Assembly (NCBI RefSeq): GCF_017583045.1
Contig: NZ_JAGFBF010000005.1
Coordinates: 186,001 to 250,000, forward strand
Source: Leucobacter tardus
Lineage (GTDB): Bacteria; Actinomycetota; Actinomycetes; Actinomycetales; Microbacteriaceae
Length of the DNA stretch: 64,000 bases
Direction of reading: 5' to 3'
The position numbers and the translations under genes were made by a program. Under the pieces are notes generated by a model. That model was not told the DNA's origin. It saw only the letters and a list, made by a program, of their open reading frames with translations, and made no database searches. Positions 24,516-33,575 of the stretch are shown in pieces; within the stretch, counting starts at the first letter, position 1; each line of letters opens with the position of its first letter.

Positions 24516-25301
24516 TCAGCCCGCCCGACCATCGCGACCATCGCGACCATCCCGACCCTCGCGCCCGTCGCGCCCATCGAGGTCGTCGAGGTCGGGCAGG
24601 TGAATCGCACCGGTGGCGAGGGCTTCTGCGATGGCGTCCTCTACCTGGCGCTGCTTGCGCCGCCGGATGCGGCTGATCGCGCGTTGCTCGGGTAGGCTCC
24701 ACCCGAATCTGACCGCAAGAAGGCGCACGGCGGCCGTCACGACCACGCACACGCTGCCCGCGACGACGACGGGAACCCCGAATGCGACGAGACCGATGAG
24801 CACGGTCACGCCGATGAGGGTGGCGACGGCGTAGAGCGATCCGACGTGCATGACGGCGATCGGCAGGTTGAGAAGAAGATCTCGGAGCGCGCCGCCCCCG
24901 ACTGCGGCGATCGTGCCGATGAACAGCGCCGGAACGACGGGTAGTCCTGCGGCGAGCGCTTTGGTGGTGCCGATGGCGCCGAAGAGGCCGATGCTCATGG
25001 CGTCGAGCACGGTGACGACGGGGTCGACGCGCTGCAGGGCGCGGGCGAGCAGCATGCCGATGATGGCGGCGCCGGATGCGACGATCAGGTAGAGGTCGTG
25101 CGAGAACGCGACGGGGGAGACGCCGAGCAGAATATCGCGCAGCAGGCCGCCGCCGATACCGCAGGCGACCCCGATGAGGGCGACGCCGAGCAGGTCGAGC
25201 CGTTTGAAGCCGGCGGCGAACATGGCGCCCTGGAGGCTGCCGACGCCGACGGCGATGAGGTCCACCGTGAGCGGGATCGTGAAGGTCTCGTCGAGGAACA
25301 C
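24516..25301 (-). CDS. TRIC-type (UPF0126) membrane channel protein with repeat tail
   Basis: 261 residues from GTG 25301. Two copies of the YicG/TRIC unit, each with three membrane helices and a Gly-rich loop ([13 protein letters not shown] and [14 protein letters not shown]), make a seven-helix inner-membrane protein; bacterial relatives are cation channels, while some annotations say glycine transport. The C-terminal tail ends in tandem Asp-Gly-Arg repeats ([19 protein letters not shown]), from a 9-base DNA repeat at about 24525-24575 that could vary in length. It is divergent from recO with only 27 bases between the starts. Confidence 0.87.
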   Translation of the reverse strand: MFLDETFTIPLTVDLIAVGVGSLQGAMFAAGFKRLDLLGVALIGVACGIGGGLLRDILLGVSPVAFSHDLYLIVASGAAIIGMLLARALQRVDPVVTVLDAMSIGLFGAIGTTKALAAGLPVVPALFIGTIAAVGGGALRDLLLNLPIAVMHVGSLYAVATLIGVTVLIGLVAFGVPVVVAGSVCVVVTAAVRLLAVRFGWSLPEQRAISRIRRRKQRQVEDAIAEALATGAIHLPDLDDLDGRDGREGRDGRDGRDGRAG

Positions 25302-25328
25302 CTCTCTATTGTGCGCGATACTGGTGGG

Positions 25329-26060
25329 GTGCCCCTCTACCGCGATGAAGGTGTGGTGCTCCGCACACGCAAGCTCGGCGAGGCGGATCGCATCGTGACG
25401 CTGCTGACCCGCCAGCGCGGTCTGTTGCGTGCGGTGGCGAAGGGTGTGCGGCGCACGTCGTCGAAGTTCGGTGCGCGTCTCGAGCCGTTTATGGTGGCGG
25501 ACGTGCAGTGCTTCGAGGGACGCACCCTCGACACGATCACGCAGGCGGTCACGCTGGGGGCGTACGGGCCGCCGATCAGTGTGGACTACGACCGCTATCG
25601 CGCGGCGAGTGTGATGGTGGAGACGGCGGAGCGGTTGAGCGATGGCGCGCCAGCAGAGAATCAGTACACGCTGCTCGTGGGGGCGCTGCGGACACTCGCC
25701 GCCGGCAAGATCGTGCCCGACCTGGTGCGTGACGGATATCTGCTGCGCGCGATGTCGCTCGCGGGGTGGACGCCCGGTTTCGACGACTGCGTGCGCTGCG
25801 GCGCACCGGGGCCGCACACGCTCGTCACGGTGCAGCTCGGCGGGGTGGTGTGCGAGGAGTGCCGCGTGCCGGGTGCGCCGCGGTTGGATCCTGCGAGCAT
25901 CGATCTGCTGCGTGCGCTCCTCGTCGGCGACTGGGATCGGGCCGTGGCGTCGGATGAACGGGCGCGCGGGCAGGCGGCGGGGATCGCGTCGGCGTTCACG
26001 CAGTGGCATTTGGAGCGCGGACTGAGATCGTTGAATGCACACGCGAATCGGTCGCGCTGA
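25329..26060 (+). CDS. recO: DNA repair protein RecO
   Basis: 243 residues from GTG 25329 ([20 protein letters not shown]). It has an N-terminal OB fold, then a helical domain and the zinc-binding region with CVRCG and CEEC. RecO loads RecA on SSB-coated gaps in the RecFOR pathway. It is followed by uppS, the usual actinobacterial order. No clear ribosome site stands in front of the GTG. Confidence 0.94.
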   Translation: MPLYRDEGVVLRTRKLGEADRIVTLLTRQRGLLRAVAKGVRRTSSKFGARLEPFMVADVQCFEGRTLDTITQAVTLGAYGPPISVDYDRYRAASVMVETAERLSDGAPAENQYTLLVGALRTLAAGKIVPDLVRDGYLLRAMSLAGWTPGFDDCVRCGAPGPHTLVTVQLGGVVCEECRVPGAPRLDPASIDLLRALLVGDWDRAVASDERARGQAAGIASAFTQWHLERGLRSLNAHANRSR

Positions 26061-26118
26061 GGATCGGGGGACGAGTGAGAACTTCGATCATGCGGTCAGC
26101 ACATGAGGAGAGACGACA

Positions 26119-26904
26119 GTGAAGCGAGTACCCGACGAGCTCGTCCCGGTGGACTGGACGGGCGCGCAGCCGCCCCGGTTCGTCGGTCCCGCCCCGAAGC
26201 ACGTGGCGATTGTGATGGACGGCAATGGGCGATGGGCGAACCAGCGCGGGCTGCCCCGGGTCGAGGGGCACCGGATGGGGGAGCAGGCGCTGCTCGACGT
26301 GGTCGCGGGGGCGATCCAAGCGGGCGTGACGCACCTCAGCGTGTACGCGTTCTCCACCGAGAACTGGCGTCGGTCGCCCGATGAGGTCAGGTTTCTCATG
26401 GGGTTCAATCGCGATGTGCTGCGTCGGCGGCGCAGTCAGTTGCACCACTGGAACGTGCGCATGCGCTGGGCGGGTCGTCGACCGAAGCTCTGGGGGTCGG
26501 TGATCTCCGAGTTGAAGGCGTCGGAGCGCGAGACGGCGAACAATACCGGGCTTACGCTGACGATGTGCGTGAACTACGGGGGTCGGAACGAGCTCACGGA
26601 CGCGGTGCGTTCGATCGCGCGCGAGGTGGAGGCCGGCCGTCTGTCGCCTGAGGGGATCTCGGAGCGCACCGTCGGGCGGCATCTGTACGTGCCCGAGCTT
26701 CCCGAGGTCGACCTCTTCCTTCGGAGCTCGGGCGAGCAGCGGACGAGTAACTTCATGCTCTGGCAGTCGGCGTACGCCGAGATGGTGTTTCTCGACACGC
26801 TGTGGCCTGATTTCAGTCGCGAGGAGCTCTGGCGAGCGATCCAGGTCTACCACGCCAGGGATCGTCGGTTCGGTGGCGCGGTCGATCTGCCGACGGACGG
26901 CTGA
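26119..26904 (+). CDS. uppS: Isoprenyl transferase (undecaprenyl diphosphate synthase type)
   Basis: 261 residues from GTG 26119 with GAGGAGAG upstream. The catalytic aspartate is D34 in [21 protein letters not shown] and [20 protein letters not shown] are the conserved substrate and metal binding regions. It makes the polyprenyl diphosphate carrier for cell wall synthesis by cis-condensation of isopentenyl diphosphate. Chain length cannot be set from sequence alone. uppP, which recycles the carrier, lies at 46406. Confidence 0.95.
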   Translation: MKRVPDELVPVDWTGAQPPRFVGPAPKHVAIVMDGNGRWANQRGLPRVEGHRMGEQALLDVVAGAIQAGVTHLSVYAFSTENWRRSPDEVRFLMGFNRDVLRRRRSQLHHWNVRMRWAGRRPKLWGSVISELKASERETANNTGLTLTMCVNYGGRNELTDAVRSIAREVEAGRLSPEGISERTVGRHLYVPELPEVDLFLRSSGEQRTSNFMLWQSAYAEMVFLDTLWPDFSREELWRAIQVYHARDRRFGGAVDLPTDG

Positions 26905-26982
26905 CCGGCGCCGATCGGCGTGGATCCCGGGGTGAATCCTGGCGCGGATCCCGCTGCCGCAGCCGCTCGCCGTGGGATCTGA

Positions 26983-26988
26983 GATAAT
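26983..26988 (+). promoter_or_regulatory. -10 box of dusB (leaderless type)
   Basis: GATAAT preceded by TGA (extended -10), ending 7 bases before ATG 26996. Transcription would start at or within a base of the ATG. Confidence 0.5.
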
Positions 26989-26995
26989 CGGAGGA

Positions 26996-28180
26996 ATGAC
27001 CTCTGGAACTCTCACCGACTCGCGCTTGCGCATCGGGCCCCTGACGCTCGATGTGCCGGTGGTGCTCGCGCCGATGGCGGGCATCACGAACACGGCGTTC
27101 CGTCGACTGTGCCGTGAGTACGGTGCCGGTCTCTACGTGAGCGAGATGATCACGACGCGCGCGCTCGTCGAGCGGACGCCGGCGACGATGCGTCTCATCA
27201 CGCATCACGAGAGCGAGACGCCGCGGTCGATTCAGCTGTACGGCGTCGATCCCCACTACGTGGGCGAGGCGGTGACCATGCTCGTCGCGGAGGACCGCGC
27301 CGATCACATCGACCTCAACTTCGGGTGCCCGGTGCCGAAGGTGACGCGCCGCGGTGGGGGGTCCGCGCTGCCGTGGAAGCGCGATCTGTTCCGCGCGATC
27401 GTGGAGCGCGCGGTGCGGGCGGCGGGTGATGTTCCGGTGACGGTGAAGATGCGCAAGGGCATCGACGAGGATCACTTGACGTATCTCGATGCGGCTCGCA
27501 GCGCCGAGGACGCCGGCGTCGCCGCTATCGCCCTGCACGGTCGCACCGCGAACCAGCACTACTCAGGCGTCGCGGACTGGGGGGCGATCGCGACGTTGAA
27601 AGAGGCGGTGACCAGCGTCCCCGTGCTCGGCAACGGCGACATCTGGTCGGCCGAGGATGCGCTGCGGATGGTCCGCGAGACCGGGTGCGATGGCGTCGTG
27701 GTGGGTCGCGGCTGCCTCGGACGCCCGTGGCTGTTCGGGGATCTCTCCGCAGCGTTCCGTGCTGAAGCGGGCGAGATCGGGTGGGACGAGGCGCGCGCTG
27801 CGATGGCGGCTCCGCCGCTCGGTGAGGTGATGGCGGCGATGCGTCGACATACCGAGCTCCTTGTCGAGTTCTATGAGGAGGAGGCGCGCGCCTGCCGCGA
27901 CATCCGTAAGCACGTGGCCTGGTACTTCAAGGGGTACGGCGTGGGGGGCGACACCCGTCGCGAGCTGGCGGCGGTGGAGGCGCTCGCGCAGATGGACGAG
28001 ATCTTCGCGACGATGGATGCCGCCATGCCCTACCCGGGTGAGGGCGCCGAGGGTCCGCGCGGCCGCGCGGGAAGCCCGAAGCGCACCGTGCTGCCCCAGG
28101 GGTGGCTCGACAGTCGTGAGAGCGGCACCATCGATTACGCCGAGTTGGCGGAGGCCGAGAGAGACGACTCCGGTGGGTGA
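26996..28180 (+). CDS. dusB: tRNA-dihydrouridine synthase
   Basis: 394 residues from ATG 26996; a GTG 24 bases earlier lies upstream of the -10 box and is not used. TIM-barrel flavoprotein with APMAGITNTAFRR at the start, catalytic Cys in NFGCPVPKV, and VGRGCLGRPWLF for FMN phosphate binding. It reduces uridines in the tRNA D loop with NADPH. Its last 8 bases overlap the dgt start. Confidence 0.95.
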   Translation: MTSGTLTDSRLRIGPLTLDVPVVLAPMAGITNTAFRRLCREYGAGLYVSEMITTRALVERTPATMRLITHHESETPRSIQLYGVDPHYVGEAVTMLVAEDRADHIDLNFGCPVPKVTRRGGGSALPWKRDLFRAIVERAVRAAGDVPVTVKMRKGIDEDHLTYLDAARSAEDAGVAAIALHGRTANQHYSGVADWGAIATLKEAVTSVPVLGNGDIWSAEDALRMVRETGCDGVVVGRGCLGRPWLFGDLSAAFRAEAGEIGWDEARAAMAAPPLGEVMAAMRRHTELLVEFYEEEARACRDIRKHVAWYFKGYGVGGDTRRELAAVEALAQMDEIFATMDAAMPYPGEGAEGPRGRAGSPKRTVLPQGWLDSRESGTIDYAELAEAERDDSGG

Positions 28181-29447
28181 GTTCCGCGGCGCCCTGCCGC
28201 CCGGATACGCCGACCGCGATGCCGAGCGCTTCGCACCCGAAACGCATTCGGGATCCCGCAGCGACTTCGCGCGCGACCGTGCGCGCGTGCTCCACTCGAG
28301 CGGATGGCGGCGCCTGGCGGCGAAGACGCAGGTGCTGAGTCCGACCGCGGGCATCGACTTCGCGCGCAATCGCCTGACCCATTCGCTCGAGGTGGCGCAG
28401 ATCGGCCGCGAGCTCGCGGTCGCGATGGGACTCGCCCAGGACGTCGTTGACACCGCGTGTCTGGCGCACGACCTCGGCCATCCTCCGTTCGGACACAATG
28501 GCGAGCGGGCACTGAACGACTGGGCCGCGAGCGCCGGAGGATTCGAAGGCAACGCGCAGACCCTGCGGGTGCTCACGCGGCTCGAGCCGAAACGCTTCGA
28601 CGCCCAGGGCAACAGTCTCGGGCTCAACCTCACGCGCGCGACGCTCGATGCCAGCTGCAAGTATCCGTGGAGCGCCGCCGAGAGCGGAGCCACCGGGGGC
28701 GGGCCGGTGAAGTTCGGGTACTTCGCCGATGACGAGCCGGTGTTCCGCTGGTTGCGCGACGGGGCGCCGGACCGGGTGAAGTGCGCTGAAGCGCAGGTCA
28801 TGGATCTCGCGGACGACATCGCCTACTCCGTCCACGATTTCGAGGACGCGGTGGTCAGCGACTTCATCGACCCGGAAATCCTCACCTCGCGCTCCGGCCA
28901 CGCGATGCTCATCGCCGCGGTCGCCGACTGGGCCGGGGGCAGTTTCTCGGAGGCGGAGCTCGCGGACGCCTACGATCGGATCGCGGCGACCGACACCTGG
29001 CTGGTGCGGTGGGAGGGTTCGCGCCGCGACCAGGCCCAGTTGAAGAACTTCACGAGCGAGATGATCGGGCGGTTCGCACGAGCGTCGATTCGGGCGACCA
29101 TCGATGCGGCGGACGGATCACCGCTCGCCCGCTACGGCGCCGGCATCATCGTGCCGCGCGGCGTGCGCGCCGAGATCGCCGTGCTCAAGGGGATCGTCGC
29201 CGCCTTCGTCATGGCGAGCGGGCGCCGGCAACCCACCTACCGGAGACAGCGAGATCTCCTCGAAGAACTGCTCGATACGCTGTGGGCCGGCGAGGCGTCA
29301 GAATTGGAGCCCGCCTTCGCCGCGGATTTCCGGGCGGCCGCATCCGAGGCCGATGCCCGTCGAGCGGTCGTCGATCAGGTCGCATCGCTCACCGATCAGT
29401 CAGCGATCGCGTGGCATCGCCGACTCTGCGATGTGCCGCTCGTCTAG
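28173..29447 (+). CDS. dgt: dGTPase-like HD-domain triphosphohydrolase
   Basis: 424 residues from GTG 28173, overlapping dusB by 8 bases. HD motif residues are H70 (RLTHSLEVAQ), H99-D100 (LAHDLGHPPFGHNGE) and a later Asp in VMDLADDIAYS. Members hydrolyse dGTP and other dNTPs to the nucleoside and triphosphate. It lies between dusB and dnaG, a common actinobacterial order. Confidence 0.94.
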   Translation: MGEFRGALPPGYADRDAERFAPETHSGSRSDFARDRARVLHSSGWRRLAAKTQVLSPTAGIDFARNRLTHSLEVAQIGRELAVAMGLAQDVVDTACLAHDLGHPPFGHNGERALNDWAASAGGFEGNAQTLRVLTRLEPKRFDAQGNSLGLNLTRATLDASCKYPWSAAESGATGGGPVKFGYFADDEPVFRWLRDGAPDRVKCAEAQVMDLADDIAYSVHDFEDAVVSDFIDPEILTSRSGHAMLIAAVADWAGGSFSEAELADAYDRIAATDTWLVRWEGSRRDQAQLKNFTSEMIGRFARASIRATIDAADGSPLARYGAGIIVPRGVRAEIAVLKGIVAAFVMASGRRQPTYRRQRDLLEELLDTLWAGEASELEPAFAADFRAAASEADARRAVVDQVASLTDQSAIAWHRRLCDVPLV

Positions 29448-29485
29448 TCCGGAGCGCACCCCCACCGCGAACGCCTCCGGAGCGG

Positions 29486-29491
29486 TACACT
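29486..29491 (+). promoter_or_regulatory. -10 box of dnaG (leaderless type)
   Basis: TACACT ending 8 bases before the dnaG ATG; no ribosome site is present between them. A start of transcription at the ATG is expected. Confidence 0.5.
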
Positions 29492-29499
29492 AAGCCGAT

Positions 29500-31374
29500 A
29501 TGGCAGGGCGGATCCGGGCGAGCGACATCGAAGAGGTGAAGCGTCGCACCAACCTGGCCGATCTGGTCGGCGATTACGTCGCGTTGAAGAACGCCGGAGC
29601 CGATTCGATGAAGGGGCTCTGCCCGTTCCACGACGAGCGCAGTCCGAGCTTTCACGTGCGGCCCGCACTCGGCTACTACCACTGCTTCGGCTGCGGGGAG
29701 TCGGGTGACGCATTCACATTCTTGCAGCGCATGGATCACCTGACGTTCTCCGAGACCGTGGAGCGACTCGCGGTGCGCGCCGGTGTGGTGCTCACGTACG
29801 AGGAGGGTGGAACCGGGCGTCGGGAGGAAGGGCCGAACCGCGCCAGACTGCTTGCGGCGAATCAGGCCGCGGCGGCCTACTACGTCGAACAGCTCGGCAC
29901 CGAAGAGGGCGGCTTCGCTCAGCGGTTCCTCACCGACCGAGGTTTCGACCGCGATGCGTGCGCGACATTCGGCGTCGGGTACGCGCCGCGCGGGTGGGAC
30001 GGCGTGACGAACGCGCTGACCGGGCAGGGCTTCACCCGCGACGAACTGCTGCAGGCCGGCATCGTCTCCTCGGGCAATCGGGGGGTCTACGACCGGTTCC
30101 GCGGCCGTGTCGTCTGGCCGATCCGCGATACGAGCGGCCAGACGCTCGGGTTCGGTGCACGCAAGCTGTACGACGACGACAACGGTCCGAAGTACTTGAA
30201 CACGCCCGAGACCCCCGTCTATCACAAGGCCCGCGTGCTCTACGGGATCGATCAGGCGAAGCGCGCCATCGCGCGTGGCCACCGCGCCGTGGTCGTCGAG
30301 GGGTACACCGATGTGATGGCCTGCCATCTCGCCGGAGTCGACACCGCCATCGCCACGTGCGGGACGGCATTCGGCGCCGATCACATCACGATGCTCCGTC
30401 GCATGATGGGCGACGACTCGGCGGCCGAGGTGATCTTCACGTTCGATCCGGACGAAGCCGGGCAGAAGGCGGCGCTGCGCGCGTTCAGCGAGGAGAAGCG
30501 CTTCAGCGGACAGACGTACATCGCCGTGGCGCCAGACGGGTTGGACCCCTCGGACCTGCGGCTGCACCGTGGGGACGACGCGCTCCGCGAAGTCTTCTCG
30601 CGCAAGCAGCCGCTCTTCGAGTTCGCGCTGCGTCAAGCGGTCGGCCGGTTCGATCTGAACGCCGTGGCCGGTCGCGTCGCCGCACTCCGCGAGGCCGCCC
30701 CCATCGTCGCGAACATCAAGGATCCGTCGATGCGTCCCGGGTACACTCGCGAGCTCGCCCGCATGATCGGCGTCGATATGGGTGAGGCCCAGGCCGCCGT
30801 GCGATCCGCGGCCCAGGCGGGCGCGCGACCCGAAACCGGCTCCAGCATGCCTCCGGCCGACGCCTCCGCTGCGCCCCCCGCACCCCGGATCGGACTGTCG
30901 ACCCTGCGGAACTCCCCTCAGACGTGGTTGGAGCGCGACGCGCTGCAGGCGATGATCCAGCACCGCGCGGGCATCGGCGACGAACTGATGGCGCAGGCGG
31001 TGACGGCGCAGGTCACCGAGCCGAGCCTGCGGGTGGTGCGCGACGGCATCGCCGCGGCGCTCGGTGCCGACACGGGCGCGCCTGCGGAGGGCTGGGTCGA
31101 TCGGGTCGCCACGAACGTTCCCGATCAGTTCCGCGGGTTGGTGCGCGAGCTCGCCGTGGCGCCGATCCCCTCGAAGGATCCGAAGCGGCTCACCGCGTAC
31201 AGCCGAGATGTCGTGATCTCGCTGCTGGAGCGCGACCTCGTGACGCTCAAGGCGGAACTCGTCGCGCGGATGCAACGCATCGGCGATCCTGCTGACGAGG
31301 GGTCCAGACGGATCCAGCAGCAGCTCATGGCGCTGGAGATGGCACGGCGCGGGCTCCGCGACGCCGAGCAGTGA
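29500..31374 (+). CDS. dnaG: DNA primase
   Basis: 624 residues. The N-terminal zinc ribbon has C41, H44, C62 and C65 (CPFHDERSP and CFGCGESGD). The TOPRIM catalytic core holds VVVEGYTDVMA and FTFDPDEAG; the C-terminal helicase-binding domain follows an Ala/Pro linker at about 450-470. It makes RNA primers for chromosome replication. It appears to have its own leaderless promoter. Confidence 0.97.
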   Translation: MAGRIRASDIEEVKRRTNLADLVGDYVALKNAGADSMKGLCPFHDERSPSFHVRPALGYYHCFGCGESGDAFTFLQRMDHLTFSETVERLAVRAGVVLTYEEGGTGRREEGPNRARLLAANQAAAAYYVEQLGTEEGGFAQRFLTDRGFDRDACATFGVGYAPRGWDGVTNALTGQGFTRDELLQAGIVSSGNRGVYDRFRGRVVWPIRDTSGQTLGFGARKLYDDDNGPKYLNTPETPVYHKARVLYGIDQAKRAIARGHRAVVVEGYTDVMACHLAGVDTAIATCGTAFGADHITMLRRMMGDDSAAEVIFTFDPDEAGQKAALRAFSEEKRFSGQTYIAVAPDGLDPSDLRLHRGDDALREVFSRKQPLFEFALRQAVGRFDLNAVAGRVAALREAAPIVANIKDPSMRPGYTRELARMIGVDMGEAQAAVRSAAQAGARPETGSSMPPADASAAPPAPRIGLSTLRNSPQTWLERDALQAMIQHRAGIGDELMAQAVTAQVTEPSLRVVRDGIAAALGADTGAPAEGWVDRVATNVPDQFRGLVRELAVAPIPSKDPKRLTAYSRDVVISLLERDLVTLKAELVARMQRIGDPADEGSRRIQQQLMALEMARRGLRDAEQ

Positions 31375-31477
31375 CGGAATCCACGAAAGTGTGACGCTCC
31401 GGACGACCGCGCGGCGGAGCGCGGCTCGTGCAATAGGCTGACAGGGTCCGACCGCCCTGGCCCTGAGGAGGCAGAAC

Positions 31478-32326
31478 GTGGCCCACCCCGACGTTGCCGC
31501 CGATCCGGCCATCCTGGCGTCAGATGTCTCACTGACCTACCCTGCGCATGCCGGAGGACGCGCCTTCCACGCCGTCGAAGGCATCAGTTTCACGGTGCCG
31601 AAGGGGACGGTGGTGGCGTTGCTGGGCGAGAGCGGCTCGGGCAAGTCCACCCTGACCCGCTTCCTGGCGGGACGCGCGAAGGATGTCGGTGAGAAGAACT
31701 CGCGGATCCGCCTGACCGGCGGTGCGGCGAGCGTGCTCGACGTGCCGCTGCGTCGGCAGAGCCGCCGCACGCATGCGCGGTTGACGGCCTATGCCGGGTA
31801 CCTCGCTCAAGATGCGGGAGCGACGCTGCCGCCCGACCTGAACGTCGGCGACATCCTCGTGAATCCCATCGCCGAGCGCAGTAAAGACTTCGACCGCGAG
31901 CTTCTCGGGGCACAGATCGCGGAGATGATGGACATCGTCGCGCTGCCGCTGAGCAAGCTGCAGGAGTACCCCTACGAGTTGTCGAAGGGGCAGCGGCAGC
32001 GCGTCGCGGTCATGCAGTCGCTCATGCTGGACCCGCCCGTCTATTTCGCCGATGAGCCGACGCTCGGCGTCGACGCGAACAACCGACCGCGTATCGTCGA
32101 TCTGCTGCGGTGGTATCGGGAGCGGGCCGATGCGACCATGATGCTCATCAGTCACGACATCGGCATGCTCGAGGCACTCGGGCAGGATGTGCTCGTGATG
32201 CAGGAAGGCAGGCTCGTGGGTCAGGGCGACATCAACGACATCTTCCGGCGCGCCGACCACGGGTACGTGCAGCGCCTGGCGCAGGCCCTGCGCAGCACCG
32301 CGTACGACGAGATCGCGGAGGAGTGA
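31478..32326 (+). CDS. Orphan ABC transporter ATPase (oligopeptide/nickel type)
   Basis: 282 residues from GTG 31478 with GGAGG upstream. Walker A GESGSGKST is at 50-58, the signature is LSKGQ (168-172) in place of LSGGQ, Walker B VYFADEP at 188-194 and the switch histidine in LISHDIG. It is closest in style to DppF/OppF ATPases. No permease, second ATPase or binding protein gene is adjacent: dnaG lies upstream and tRNA-Asn downstream. Either it serves a transporter encoded elsewhere or has another role. Confidence 0.88.
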   Translation: MAHPDVAADPAILASDVSLTYPAHAGGRAFHAVEGISFTVPKGTVVALLGESGSGKSTLTRFLAGRAKDVGEKNSRIRLTGGAASVLDVPLRRQSRRTHARLTAYAGYLAQDAGATLPPDLNVGDILVNPIAERSKDFDRELLGAQIAEMMDIVALPLSKLQEYPYELSKGQRQRVAVMQSLMLDPPVYFADEPTLGVDANNRPRIVDLLRWYRERADATMMLISHDIGMLEALGQDVLVMQEGRLVGQGDINDIFRRADHGYVQRLAQALRSTAYDEIAEE

Positions 32327-32377
32327 CGCGCCCGGTGGAGCCGCGCTTCACCGCGCAAGACCGGGTGTGCGTCGGAT

Positions 32378-32407
32378 TTGCAGGCCGCGGATCGGGCTTG
32401 CTACGAT
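32378..32407 (+). promoter_or_regulatory. Promoter of tRNA-Asn
   Basis: TTGCAG at 32378-32383 and TACGAT at 32402-32407 with an 18-bp spacer, ending 22 bases before the tRNA. Confidence 0.65.
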
Positions 32408-32429
32408 AGTCGAGTTGCTGACGCAATGA

Positions 32430-32502
32430 TCCCCTGTAGCTCAGTTGGCAGAGCGCTTGACTGTTAATCAGGATGTCGCTGGTTCGAGCCCAGCCGGGGG
32501 AG
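32430..32502 (+). tRNA. tRNA-Asn(GTT)
   Basis: 73 bases; acceptor TCCCCTG pairs with CGGGGGA (one U-G pair), discriminator G; anticodon loop CTGTTAA gives GTT. CCA is not encoded. It is followed by a terminator. Confidence 0.95.
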
Positions 32503-32509
32503 CGGACAG

Positions 32510-32536
32510 AGCCCCTACCGTCGAGGTAGGGGCTTT
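32510..32536 (+). terminator. Terminator after tRNA-Asn
   Basis: Stem AGCCCCTACC / GGTAGGGGCT with a short loop and then TTTTT. Confidence 0.92.
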
Positions 32537-32558
32537 TTCGCATTGAGAGGGGCGTGCG

Positions 32559-33107
32559 ATGGGGCAGGATCATCACGGACGAGTGATCGCGGTCGCCGGG
32601 TACGGTGAGCCGCGCATCCACGAGAGCGCGTGGCTGGCCCCGGGTTCGGTCGTGGTGGGGGACGTGAGTATCGGGGAGCAGAGCAGCGTCTGGTACAACG
32701 CCGTCGTGCGCGGGGACGCGAACTCGGTCACCATCGGTGCACGCACCAACGTGCAAGACGGCGTGGTCATTCACGCCCAGCGCGGTGACGGCTCTGGCGC
32801 TGCGGTGATCGGAGACGACGTGTCGATTGGGCACAACGCCGTCGTGCACGGCGCGATCGTCGCGAATGGGTGCCTGATCGGGATGAACGCGACGGTGTTG
32901 AGCGGCGCGGTGATCGGCGAAGGCTCGCTCGTCGCCGCGGGCGCCCTCGTGCCTCAGGGCGTCGAGATCCCGCCGCACTCCCTGGTTGCCGGCGTGCCCG
33001 GGCGCGTCGTGCGCGCCCTCCGAGATGAGGATCGCGCAGCGGTGCAGCAGAACAGCGCGGTCTACGCCGATTACACGGCAGGTCACCGGGCTGCGACACG
33101 CGACTGA
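32559..33107 (+). CDS. Gamma-type carbonic anhydrase family protein
   Basis: 182 residues. A left-handed beta-helix of hexapeptide repeats (for example SIGEQSSVWYNAVVRGDAN, GCLIGMNATVLSGAVIGEGS) with three metal-binding histidines in VVIHAQ and SIGHNAVVHG. This is the YrdA/PaaY-like branch, trimers with a zinc or iron site between subunits. Many members show weak or no carbonic anhydrase activity, so the physiological role is open. Confidence 0.9.
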   Translation: MGQDHHGRVIAVAGYGEPRIHESAWLAPGSVVVGDVSIGEQSSVWYNAVVRGDANSVTIGARTNVQDGVVIHAQRGDGSGAAVIGDDVSIGHNAVVHGAIVANGCLIGMNATVLSGAVIGEGSLVAAGALVPQGVEIPPHSLVAGVPGRVVRALRDEDRAAVQQNSAVYADYTAGHRAATRD

Positions 33108-33182
33108 TTCCTCGATGTGCCTTCGCGCCGTCGAATGCACTATGATCGAACAGGTGCTCAGGCACGCATTGCCCTGGGCAAT

Positions 33183-33253
33183 GGGGATGTAGCTCAATGG
33201 TAGAGCCTCAGTCTTCCAAACTGATTACGCGGGTTCGATTCCCGTCATCCCCT
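33183..33253 (+). tRNA. tRNA-Gly(TCC)
   Basis: 71 bases; acceptor GGGGATG pairs with CATCCCC, discriminator U; anticodon loop CTTCCAA gives TCC. A TATGAT box at 33141-33146 is a likely -10 element. Confidence 0.95.
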
Positions 33254-33429
33254 CCGATTTCATCGTGTTCGTCCGCGCGCGAGCGCGTCGTTTCCGCTCC
33301 GTCACCTCATGCCGCCGAGCGAGCACTCCGCGTCGATGCGCCCGGATGAGCGAATCCCGCGGCCTTTCGGCTAGACTTGCTCAGGTTGCGCGGCTGGTCG
33401 CGTTACTGAATACCGATACCCACGGGTTT

Positions 33430-33507
33430 CGGGGCGTAGCTCAGCTTGGCTAGAGCGCCCGCTTTGGGAGCGGGAGGTCGCAGGTTCGAATCCTGTCGCC
33501 CCGACCA
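33430..33507 (+). tRNA. tRNA-Pro(TGG)
   Basis: 78 bases with encoded CCA; acceptor CGGGGCG pairs with CGCCCCG, discriminator A; anticodon loop TTTGGGA gives TGG. TAGACT at about 33372-33377 may be its -10 box. Confidence 0.95.
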
Positions 33508-33575
33508 GGGTCACCCGGCCCAGCCAGGCTGTCACCCGCACGTACCCGCCAGATTTTCGATCATGAGAGGCCAAA

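Noticed and set aside
29389..31512. A 707-codon antisense frame opposite dnaG
   Set aside because: Shadow frame; dnaG has all expected motifs.
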